This document shows positions 11,901 to 24,800 of a DNA stretch of 64,000 bases, one piece after another. Every line of letters begins with the position of its first letter. Position 1 is the first letter of the stretch. A model generated the notes under the pieces. That model was not told the DNA's origin and did no database searches. It worked only from the letters and a program-made list of their open reading frames with translations. The DNA lies in the NCBI GenBank assembly GCA_945910005.1, contig OX246745.1:43470751-43534750 (forward strand). The letters are read 5' to 3'. Made by a program: the position numbers and the translations under genes. The DNA comes from Isoperla grammatica (taxonomy: Eukaryota; Arthropoda; Insecta; Plecoptera; Perlodidae).

Positions 11901-14900
11901 CGCTTGCATTCCACTCGCCTGCGTCTATCGCGATCTCGCTTCCACTCACGCGTCCTGCGACTAGCGCTTTCTCTCTCTCTCACGGCGGTCGATAGCAGCT
12001 GACACGGCGAACTACTTCGTCGCGTCTCGCTCAGACCATTGTTCTCTCGCTCTTTCTCGTTCGGCCGCATCTTTTCTCACTTGCCGAGTGCCAGCCTGAA
12101 CCAAGGGATGGCTCGCGCTTTAGTTTGGGGGGGGGGGGCTTGAGAGTGTGCGGTATCCTTTGATACGGGTCAGTTTGGACTAAAAGCGGCCGTGGACGAA
12201 TAACTATGCCGCCCCGGCATAGATTAAAGTTCCTATTTCTCGCGTGAATTGATAATTGATTAGTTATTTAATTAATTGACGAAAAAATCGATTACGGTAT
12301 AACAAAAAAAATCGATGTCGAAAATCGTCACCGACATCGATTATTAATCGGTTAATCGATGTCGACGCCCAGCCTTAATTTTAGGGCGCGATTAACGGAG
12401 GCCACCCTACCAGTAGCAAAATAATTTCCATTATATTCAATTAATTACAATGAATATTTACAATAAATATTAAAATTAATTCAATTATAATTTCAAATAA
12501 TACTTATAAAGTGGGGTTAAGATTTTTTTTTGCAATATACAGAGAAGTATTTATATCATAGGAACTTTCTGGTGGCAGCCCGGGGGCCCGGACTCGGGCT
12601 CGGATTTGCCCAGGGGCCCGGGATGCGATCGCATCCCAGCATCCCTAGCCAGTCCGCGCCCATGGTCTAAGGATATCCTAGGTCTGGCACTCCCGCGCGC
12701 CCGATCTCGTCCGGCCCGCGCATAACGTCACGTGGATACAAGATCGCTGGCCGGCTGCCGCTTCGCGCGTGTTAAAATGCTACTCTCCTCCACTGATTAA
12801 ATATCTATCGTCAAAATTAAAGTCGTATTTGAATGTGTTTGTTATATGATTACTAACAATGCATTATATAAGTGGATAGAAATATTAGCTCAGTAGAAAC
12901 TACTATAATATTAGGCGTACAGTGGTAACATGAAGACATGACCGATAAACACATCTTTGCGTGATTATGTGTCATGTGAAAGTGATAAAACCGTTACAGC
13001 AACATTAAACACACAATACGCATTTTGTAGGTAAATATATAGTTACACCAAACACATTTTAGCTGGAATTATTTCGCTTTAGCATTGTCATTTTATTCGT
13101 ACCCAGAGTTACGCCTAATTCTACGTCAGTTATGATTCGTACCATTTTATAATATTGCGTATTATTATATAACGCTTACACGGGCCAAGATTCCGGTACG
13201 GTACTGGACTAAAGCCCCAGCCACAATTTTTGGCATCGTGTTCGTAATCGTTTTCGTGATTGCAATCGTACAATTTCCCATTACAATCAATTACGACGTT
13301 ACGATTTAGTTGTGAACAGTGCCATAAGAACCACGTAAGTTAACTTTTTTACCATTTCCGACTTGGGATCCCGATCTCGATACCGAAAATTGTGTTTAAG
13401 AGGCGTGGTTAGGCCCATGTAAACGTAGCACATAATAAGTGGTTAGGAGGCGTGGTTAGGCCCATGTAAACGTAGCACGTAATAAGTGGTTAGGAGGCAT
13501 GGTTAGGCCCATGTATACGTAGCACATAATAAGTGGTTAGGAGGCATGGTTAGGCCCATGTAAACGTAGCACGTAATAAGGGGTTAGGAGGCATGGTTAG
13601 GCCCATGTAAACGTAGCACATAATAAGTGGTTAGGAGGCATGGTTAGGCCCATGTAAACGTAGCACATAATAAGTGGTTAGGAGGCATGGTTAGGCCCAT
13701 GTAAACGTAGCACATAATAAGTGGTTAGGAGGCGTGGTTAGGCCCATGTAAACGTAGCACGTAATAAGTGGTTAGGAGGCATGGTTAGGCCCATGTAAAC
13801 GTAGCACGTAATAAGTGGTTAGGAGGCATGGTTAGGCCCATGTAAACGTAGCACGTAATAAGTGGTTAGGAGGCATGGTTAGGCCCATGTAAACGTAGCA
13901 CGTAATAAGTGGTTAGGAGGCATGGTTAGGCCCATGTAAACGTAGCACGTAATAAGGGGTTAGGAGGCATGGTTAGGCCCATGTAAACGTAGCACATAAT
14001 AAGTGGTTAGGAGGCATGGTTAGGCCCATGTAAACGTAGCACATAATAAGTGGTTAGGAGGCATGGTTAGGCCCATGTAAACGTAGCACGTAATAAGTGG
14101 TTAGGAGGCATGGTTAGGCCCATGTAAACGTAGCACGTAATAAGTGGTTAGGAGGCATGGTTAGGCCCATGTAAACGTAGCACATAATAAGTGGTTAGGA
14201 GGCATGGTTAGGCCCATGTAAACGTAGCACATAATAAGGTCTACACTGTACAGTATAACGTCACATCACATAGTCAGTACATTTCATTTGTAAACTGTTC
14301 AATCAAATACGAATTATAATGTGATTGCGTGCTGGCTTTAAATACGAGCGTAAATGCAAATTCAAATACGGTGGTTTTTCCTTCTAGATATTACGTGTAA
14401 ATAATATTAGGTGTTTGGAGGTGATGTTCATCAAGACCTGATAACGCGAATCAATTGGAAGTTTTAAATTACATTGAATATGCCAATAAATTAAAAATAA
14501 CAATAACATCATTGAAACTTAATTGAACCAGATGAGATGACGGCATTGCTTTGACTATAGGCCTATAGCTGTAGCTTACTGTTCTGCAATACAAAATAAT
14601 AACGTTAATATATTTAGAGAATGCTTTATGTGGGTGCCTTTATGCCTTTATGGAGATGTTCGTATATGGCAGTCAGTAACAATATTATTCTGTTATATTT
14701 GACTTACCATGGTGAAGACTCGACTTCTCTATGTTATAGTTTTTTTTTCTACTTTGGGTATTGAGCCTTGTACCTCCGTGGCAATTTGCGAAGCCGACAT
14801 TAGTTTTGAGACGCATCCTGGTTTGACTTTTCGGGATTTGTTTGGTGAATAACCCAACAATTAACTTGTATTTTAAATCCCAATGAAAATCAGAGAGTTC

Positions 14901-17900
14901 AAAATGTTCAGAACAATCAACAAATTCTACAATTCTTTCAATTGTATTTGTCAGACCCTTTACAAAATCGAACCCAAACTAAGCACAATCCTTTATAATT
15001 AGGGAATCTAAAAAAATAAATTGTATTTATCCGTCGGCAGTCGGCACTCTGTAAATCGCTTTGTTTGGTAGGGCTTCTGTTGTTACATCCACTCACCACA
15101 CCATCATCATTATTAGTATTTTTAACTGTAGAGTACATTACTACATAATAATGTATTTAAAAAATATATAAAAAGCTTTTACGAACGAAGCATACGAATA
15201 AACAGTTGCTTAACGCTGTACAAACGTGGAGAACCAACTGTGTAGGTCAAAATATGCAAATAGTATCACATCACGTCACACTTATTAATATCTATAAAAA
15301 AAAAAGTTCATGTTATAATATCGGAACTTTTAATTGACAAAGTACGTCTAAAATAACACTTTTATAAAAGTTAATTACTTTTTTATATTCTTCCGGAACT
15401 AAGCACTTTGGGTAGAAAATTCTACTTTTTAAACACTCAAATCAAACACACTGAAAACTGTTTTCAATATCTTTGTAGTATCTACACTCAACGAGACGTT
15501 TGGACACGACTCCTTGCACATTGGAAGCAGACGACACACTACTGAGAGGTCCAGATACGGCCAGTGAGAAAAGTTTATAAACACTTGTGGAAGTAAGCAA
15601 TCGTAATAAAGTTATGATGACTTGGCGAGAATAATGCTATCGTAAAAAGGTTTCGAACTAACAAGGATCGAGCGAACATAACCGAGAGTAGTTTTGTGTG
15701 CGTGTTTATTTACGGAATTGAGTATCGGTATCAAGAAAATGCAATGTAATAGTTCTGTTGTGGCAATATTACTGATATCTGAAGAAGATTATAAGTTGTC
15801 ACCAACACGGCAACCATAAACAAAGTGCGAGGATTTGAAATATGAGTATTTAGTCAAGAACAGAGACAGTATTCATTGATTAGTGATTACCCCTGTCAGT
15901 AACTCAGAGCGGAGCCCTGAATGCGAGCACTTGACTCGTGCGCTGGGCGATTCTTGTATCCACGTGACGTCACGAGCGGGCCGGCTGCCGCTAGCATCTG
16001 CGCAATGTCATACCTAGCCCACACAGTAATATCACTGTATCATGGTCCGCGCCTGTCTTCATGAGACCTAACGAGTGATCATGAGACAAGTTGTTACGTG
16101 ACAATGTTATGCACCAGTATGTTGGGTCTTTTAGTCACCTTGTATGGGAGGCAGAGCTATCTGGGGCCTATTCTACCCTGGACCCAGATGGGGCGATGGG
16201 AATAGAAGTGAAACAATCATTAATGTTGGCCTATGCTTAAATGCACGATATAATTATGAGTCCTCTAAACTTCGGGCTCATTAAGATTGTCAACTCTGTT
16301 TATTGAGAACAGGGCCAAATATTATAATTTAAAAAATTAGCTCCAAATATTTGCCTTACGAATTAGCCTAATAGAGGAATCATAATTCAATCATTGGTTC
16401 CATATTATTTTCTATTAATCATCTGAAATTTATATTATAACCTACCGAGCACAGCAGGTTAGATCGTCTCATCGTTATCGTAATTTAAGTGGAAATAGTT
16501 GCAATGTATTATTACTGTCAGCTGAAGAGTATCCTTGTTTTCCAGGTCCAAACCCCGTGACAAACATCGCCCCCCTCGTGGACTCGAACAACGTGACCTT
16601 GGAGTGGCCTCGTCCGGAAGGTCGGATCGAGCGCTACTTTGTGAGTTGGCAGTCGGAAGATATTGCCGAGCGACCCGGGGCCAAGAACGTGACCGAGGCA
16701 AACATGTCCGGCTCGGAAGGACAGACGGTCAGAGTTCTGATCCAAGACCTCGTCCCGGGGATAAAGTATCACCTCGGTATTTACACACAGTCCTACAACC
16801 TGGAGTCCGACGTTACGCACCTGCCCACTAGAACAAGTACGTGGGACATTATGTAACATATGTACCGGAATAATATCGGCAACACTCGTACAAAGTCGAG
16901 CCACTTGGTCAGCGCTAATCTTAAGCCAGTCGACAAGGCTGTTCCTGGCATGGCTGACACGTGATGCACATCTAGTGGTAGTAACTCATGGAAAAATGTA
17001 AATTATTTTGTTTTTGTCACAAGATGTGGGAGAAACTAATAAGATGTCGTATCATAGGTACCCTAAAGATATTTTCACATTGTTCTTGATTGAGGAAATG
17101 TGCCCCAAACTCGAGTAGGTAATCTATTATTATCTATAATACGTATCTACTGTATGGATCCCAAGAAGTCAGTTCCTTGTGAGTGAGTAGCTGTGTCAGA
17201 CATGAACTTTGACACTATACAAGTGCAGGGCTTCAATTTTAAATTATTTATCACTCGCCCAATGGGCAAGTGAGGTTTCTAATTTACAAGTCTGAACAGC
17301 AAAACACTAGTCGTACCATTTCCTTATCTTGTGTTAATGTGTTAGATTGCCTAACGGCTAGGGGAGAAGGACAGGAGGGCCTGACGTGGCCTTGATCACC
17401 CCAGGAAGGTGGGCTTCGTCGGGTGATCAAGGCCACGTCAGGCCGAAACTGTCTCGACGTTTTGTGTAAACATCTTTGTGTTTCTATCGACTCCAAAGGC
17501 CGCAACTACTACAAGGTGTACAGTGTGATATCGCTGTGTTTGTGTGCGCAGTGCCGCTGATTCAGTCCGAGGTGGTTGTGGTCAACAACCCAGTGTGATA
17601 TCGCTGTGTTTGTGTGCGCAGTGCCGCTGATTCAGTCCGAGGTGGTTGTGGTCAACAACCCAGTGTGATATCGCTGTGTTTGTGTGCGCAGTGCCGCTGA
17701 TTCAGTCCGAGGTGGTTGTGGTCAACAACCCAGTGTGATATCGCTGTGTTTGTGTGCGCAGTGCCGCTGATTCAGTCCGAGGTGGTTGTGGTCAACAACC
17801 CCCAGATGACCGACACCATCGCACTACGATACACCCCCACGCCGCAGGGCTCCTCTAGGTTTGACCTGTACCGCTTCAGTCTGTCTGACTCGTCTGTGGT

Positions 17901-20900
17901 GGTGTTGGAGAAGGCAGCCAATGATACGGACCAGAAGGTGACCTTCACCGGTCTGACACCGGGCCGGCTGTACAATATCACCGTCTGGACGGTATCGGAC
18001 GGTGTTCTCAGCCAGCCGCTGCAGAGGCAGGATCGACTGTGTAAGTTGTATTAACCCTTTTGCTGCGGAGAGCCCCTTCGGTCCAAGTAGGAAAATAACC
18101 ATTGGATGTGAAATTCGAGTTTAGTTTACGAGTCTAGAAGGCTAACGGGCGATGTTCGACTCAAGTCGCCGTGTTTCTAAAAGTTCATTTTTACCCCTAG
18201 ATCGCAGCAGCATGCATGTATGTATGTATATAGCACTATGCATGTATTTTTGGTATGTTTTACCTATTCTTTTTGACTTTGAAAAATCACACAATGAAAA
18301 TAATGTTTGAAACATTAAAAATTAAATTCTGTGTTGTGGGGAACAAAAATGTTTTAGGTCAAACAAAATTATTTTATTTTTGGGATGTTTTTTTAGTTAT
18401 TTTCCAGACATAGAGGAGTTTTTAATGACATAGCAAAAGGGTTAAGAAAATCAACAAATTTGTTGGATGCTTAACTATGCAACTAAAATGTTTTTCCTCA
18501 GACCCCGAGCCCATCACCGGAATGAACGCGACCCTGATAACCGACACGGAGATAGTTCTGGGGTGGGATTCACCTCGCGGAGACCACGATGACTTTGAAG
18601 TGCAGCACCTCAACTCTGAGGGCAACCTCATCCAGAACCTGACTCGCTATAACACACTGACTCTGTCAGACTTGAAGCCTCATCGCAACTACACGTTCAC
18701 GGTGGTGGTTCGCTCCGGGACTGAGTCCTCGGTACTGAGGAGGTCGCTACCGGTCTCCGCCATCTTTACCACCAGGGAGTCCAAACCTGGCAAGGTGAGA
18801 CATGCATATATCAACTCTGCAATCAACAGCCCTTTCAGAAAATACATATTTAATTTTTACCATTTTTTTTTTTTTACTTTGGTAAACTTGATTTTGAAAA
18901 TTTGTATAATTAATTGAATCATACAGATTTTCAACACCTTTTCGACTGCACCCATAAAATGTATATACAGTAATCCCCCTTTAATTCAAATTTCAAGGGA
19001 CCCTAAAAACTCCAATTTGATTTACAAAATTTTGAATTAAAAGAACATTAACATTAAGCACCATACCTAAATCTTCTGCTGGGACTCCATCAATAGTTTG
19101 AATTATACATAATTTTGAATTAACCGAGTTTGAATTAACGAGGGACTACTGTAATTAGTAGGTCTATATAACGGATTTTTTTTTTTTACTTTTTTTTTTT
19201 TTCAATTTCCAGGTAGATGCTCTTTCATTATCAAGCTTCCACTGTAATATCAGTTCTTTAGATGTTGCATTTACATTTCATCACTACTTTTAAAATGAAA
19301 TTGAAGGAATACTGTGCTTTCCAAAATGTCAATATCGTATGGCAACATCACATGTTCTGTCAGGTGGAGAAGTTCCATCCCGTGGATATCCAGCCTTCCG
19401 ACATCTCTCTGACATGTTAGTCTGTATGGGTGTATTGTGTCAGGTGGAGAAGTTCCATCCCGTGGATATCCAGCGTTCCGACATCTCACTGACATGTTAG
19501 TCTGTATGGGTGTATTGTGTCAGGCGGAGAAGTTCCATCCCGTGGATATCCAGCGTTCCGACATCTCACTGACATGTTAGTCTGTATGGGTGTATTGTGT
19601 CAGGTGGAGAAGTTCCATCCCGTGGATATCCAGCGTTCCGACATCTCACTGACATGTTAGTCTGTATGGGTGTATTGTGTCAGGTGGAGAAGTTCCATCC
19701 CGTGGATATCTAGCCTTCCGACATCTCTCTGACATGTTAGTCTGTATGGGTGTATTGTGTCAGGTGGAGAAGTTCCATCCCGTGGATATCCAGCGTTCCG
19801 ACATCTCACTGACATGTTAGTCTGTATGGGTGTATTGTGTCAGGTGGAGAAGTTCCATCCCGTGGATATCTAGCCTTCCGACATCTCACTGACATGTTAG
19901 TCTGTATGGGTGTATTGTGTCAGGTGGAGAAGTTCCATCCCGTGGATATCCAGCCTTCCGACATCTCACTGACATGTTAGTCTGTATGGGTGTATTGTGT
20001 CAGGTGGAGAAGTTCCATCCCGTGGATATCCAGCCTTCCGACATCTCTCTGACATGTTAGTCTGTATGGGTGTATTGTGTCAGGTGGAGAAGTTCCATCC
20101 CGTGGATATCTAGCCTTCCGACATCTCACTGACATGTTAGTCTGTATGGGTGTATTGTGTCAGGTGGAGAAGTTCCATCCCGTGGATATCTAGCCTTCCG
20201 ACATCTCACTGACATGTTAGTCTGTATGGGTGTATTGTGTCAGGTGGAGAAGTTCCATCCCGTGGATATCCAGCCTTCCGACATCTCACTGACATGTTAG
20301 TCTGTATGGGTGTATTGTGTCAGGTGGAGAAGTTCCATCCCGTGGATATCCAGCGTTCCGACATCTCACTGACATGTTAGTCTGTATGGGTGTATTGTGT
20401 CAGGTGGAGAAGTTCCATCCCGTGGATATCTAGCCTTCCGACATCTCACTGACATGTTAGTCTGTATGGGTGTATTGTGTCAGGTGGAGAAGTTCCATCC
20501 CGTGGATATCTAGCCTTCCGACATCTCACTGACATGTTAGTCTGTATGGGTGTATTGTGTCAGGTGGAGAAGTTCCATCCCGTGGATATCTAGCCTTCCG
20601 ACATCTCACTGACATGTTAGTCTGTATGGGTGTATTGTGTCAGGTGGAGAAGTTCCATCCCGTGGATATCCAGCCTTCCGACATCTCACTGACATGTTAG
20701 TCTGTATGGGTGTATTGTGTCAGGTGGAGAAGTTCCATCCCGTGGATATCCAGCCTTCCGACATATCTTTCGAGTGGGCACTGCCGATGAACGAGGCCAA
20801 TGGAATCATTACCAAGTTCCGTATCTCGTATGGTCTGGAAGGATCCACATACACTCAAGAGCGAGAGTTTGACTCCTGGGAGCTGCACGGGATACTGAAG

Positions 20901-21782
20901 AATCTTATTCCCGGCAAGACGTACATCTTCAACATTCAAGCTCAGACGCGTATCGGATACGGCCCGGAGGCTGTGTGGAAGCAGAAGATGCCAATATTAG
21001 GTAAGACCTTTTGATACAATATATTATGTTTTCATTGTTAGTAGCTGTATTTTGTAGATGTAGATTTATTAACCTCTAAGTCTACAGTATACACGATATA
21101 CATTGAATATTCATGTTGTCAGTTGTATAACGTATACAATATTTGCATCTGATTCTAGAGCATACACAATTACAATTTAATTTAATATACATAAGCAATA
21201 TTTACAGCATTATTAGGTATCTTATTTTAGAGGACATACACAATAACAAATAAATTCAAATTAAATAAAGTAAAAAGTCAATAGAAGGAACGCCATTACT
21301 ACGAAATCTTCATCAGCAAAAATTTGCTGTGGTCTATGTTTGTTTGTAATGTTATGTTATGTTTGATAAGTTTGTAATGTTAAATAATAGTCATTACAAC
21401 AAAAAGTCATGTTAACGAAATAATCATTTTAATCAACTCATTTTTTTGACCCTATAAACTATACTTCAACTATAAACTTTGCTAATATGTCGAGAATTTA
21501 TGACTTGAAAGCCAGTACTGGGTGGTTAAAGGGGTTCTCACGCGCTAGATTTATTTTTTACCATATGGTCTACTGCACTACACCAATCAATAATGAACCA
21601 TTAAACATCATTCATGAGTTTAAACCTGTGAATTGTTATTAATTAATGAAATTTCTTAACTGCCGCGGCGACTGTTGCACGAGCGTGGTGTTAGCCGGCT
21701 TTTGCTGCAGCTGTACTCCGCTCGATACAGCATAGCAGACCGCGTTCATTGCGCATGCGTTGACTATTTCCCCTCCCAATAC

Positions 21783-21818
<36 letters not shown>

Positions 21819-24800
21819 GGTGTACGGGTGAAGCTTTACCCCTCCTCCGAGTATCGTGTGACTCTACGTGCCGATGGGCACAGCAACGCTCAAAACGAAA
21901 TGCAACACCCGATTACACATCTTTATTTTGTACCTGAACGGAAGCTCCGATTACAAAACCAAAATATACGAAATACGCAGAAAAGAAAGACGCAGCGAAA
22001 AGTATTACATCATTTTTTTTTGGAGCAGAATCCTCCAAGGTCCCAAGGCATACAGGTTGTCCCAATGCTATTTCTTATGGGAGATTTTCGCCGATGGGAC
22101 CTAGCTTGAAAATTACTAACTTTGATATTTTTTCCCAGGTTATGGTGAACCCGATTTTTTTTTTCTTTTAGTCACTTATTTCATAGCTAATTAGCTCCAG
22201 TTAAACATATATTTTGGTTTAGCGGGTGAGAACCCCTTTAAAGTTATTTCGTCACCAGCTTGTAATGAGTCCAATTGACTTCACGGGCTCCCGCACCTGT
22301 TGGAGATGCGATGGTATGAAATGCAGAACAGCCTCACTGAATACCAGCTGGAAAGTATTTATAATGTAGGCGAGACTTTCTACCAACTATTACCTGAATC
22401 AAAATGACCATTAAGGGAGACCGGTGCAAAGACAGAAAGAAATTGAAACCGCCAAAGCAACGGGAACGAATAAGCTTAAGCCATTAATAATGGGAAGAGC
22501 CCAAAATCCGCGATGTTTAACCAGTTCCGTGGTCATGACGAGATATTACGTCACGCCCGTAATATCCCCGTAGCGCCTTGGACGTAATATCTCGTCATGA
22601 GTATTTTGAAATCGCTTCCACAGTGGCCGTGACGAGTCTCGCTTTAAAATTTTCCCTCATTCTCTGCAAGGAAGTTAGTTCAATCTTTTCCCGCTAGATA
22701 GAACTACTTGTATTGAAATTCTGTCAGCAACACGTGTTTCTAGAGAAGGAGGAAACCATGCTCTGATTTGCTAGCGACAGTGGTTAGCAATGGCGTCCGC
22801 TTCGAGAGCAAAGACACGTGTTAGAGCTAAGAGGATATTGAAGATATTATTGGTGATGATAGTGGTAGTGAACTTAGTGATCTTGAAAGTGAAAGTGAAT
22901 ATGAAAGTGCTACAGATGTGGAAGTAACTGACAGTGACATTGCGTCTAATGTGTCGGTTTCGGACAACTCAAGTGACGATGATGTAGGTGGAGCTCAACA
23001 AGGAAGGTGGTCCCAAGTGGGGGCGTTGCGACCACGTTTCCCTTTTATTGGTTTGCCTGGTGTCAATGTTACAATTGATGACCCCAGTGACCCAATTGAA
23101 TATTTTGAGTTGTTTGACTCTTGCGATGCGAAAACCACCCAACCCGACCGCGTGCGAGCTGGGTGAGGAATTAAGTCGCCACTACGCGCACGGCAAGCGC
23201 GAGGGAAAGTCGCCACTGAACTGGTTAAAAAAAAAAAAACGCCTGGCATCCGATTATAAAGCGAATACAAAGACGTGGTTGACTTCAAAAGTTTTTAAAG
23301 ATTGATTACTACAAAAAGGCAAGGGTTCTTCTAAAGAAAATAAATCTGTGCGGGCACGGTTTTTTCAATATTTTTTGTACTATGGATAATTGTTCGGCAC
23401 ATAGTGATGTGGTCTGAAGAATGTGAAGGTGGTATTTTTATCACGTAACTACTACATCAATCTTGCAACCCTTGGACCAGGGTATCATAAGATCCGTGAA
23501 GGGCAAGAACAGACATCGGATGGAGAGAATCCTAGTGAACATACGCATGAAGGACAAACCCACTCAAAAAGACCTGCACGAAGCCATAGAAATGTCGTGA
23601 CGAACTGTTGGTGTAATGCTGGCTTGGTGTACCCCCCAGTGGAGGGGGAAGACACCCAGCCAAGTCAACCAAGTGGAAGAGAATTGTTTATGTCGAGGTT
23701 CCGTGACATGGTAGACCCAACATGCCTGACGTGACAGGCTTGCGACCTGCAGAGGCAAAGCACGCTCGCTCGCGGAAGCTGCTTTTACAACCTGGGGGTC
23801 GTGGATCTAATTTTTACCAAAATAAGATGATTGATCATTTTAACGAAATAATAGGGTATCCCCTGGTGTTTGTTGTAATGACTTTTGACTGTATAATATA
23901 AATAATCAATATTTTCAATATTGACAACATTTCTAAAGCATCCTAGAATGTGTTGAAGTCATGTATGGTACATTGACTGGTAAAGTATGATAAGTTTCTA
24001 TGTGGTAGCAACAAGGAATTGAACCGAGTACTTTCTTCCAGCACCTCCTAGGCCGTCCAGCCAAGTAGTTCCCACGGAAGTGTGTCGTAGCTCCACAACG
24101 ATCCAGATTCGGTTCCGCAAGAACTACTTCTCCGAGCAGAACGGAGCCGTGACTGGCTACACGATCGTCGTGGCAGAAGACGATAGCAAGAACGCTTCCG
24201 GTCTAGAGATGCCCAGCTGGAGAGACGTGCAGGCCTACAGCGTGTGGCCACCATATCAGGTAGGCAATAGATGCTCTGAGGGGTGACGCATGTTAGTGTA
24301 CGCTACACGATAGCAAGAACGCTTCCGGTCTAGAGATGCCCAGCTGGAGAGACGTGCAGGCCAACAGCGTGTGGCCACCATATCAGGTAGGCAATAGATG
24401 CTCTGAGGGGTGACGCATGTTAGTGTACGCTACACGATAGCAAGAACGCTTCCGGTCTAGAGATGCCCAGCTGGAGAGACGTGCAGGCCTACAGCGTGTG
24501 GCCACCATATCAGGTAGGCAATAGATGCTCTGAGGGGTGACGCATGTTAGTGTACGCTACACGATAGCAAGAACGCTTCCGGTCTAGAGATGCCCAGCTG
24601 GAGAGACGTGCAGGCGTACAGCGTGTGGCCACCATATCAGGTAGGCAATAGATGCTCTGAGGGGTGACGCATGTTAGTGTACGCTACACGATAGCAAGAA
24701 CGCTTCCGGTCTAGAGATGCCCAGCTGGAGAGACGTGCAGGCGTACAGCGTGTGGCCACCATATCAGGTAGGCAATAGATGCTCTGAGGGGTGACGCATG

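Noticed and set aside
13399..14238. CRISPR-like array
   Set aside because: Units are contiguous tandem repeats without unique spacers in an animal intron; the same applies to all other arrays here.
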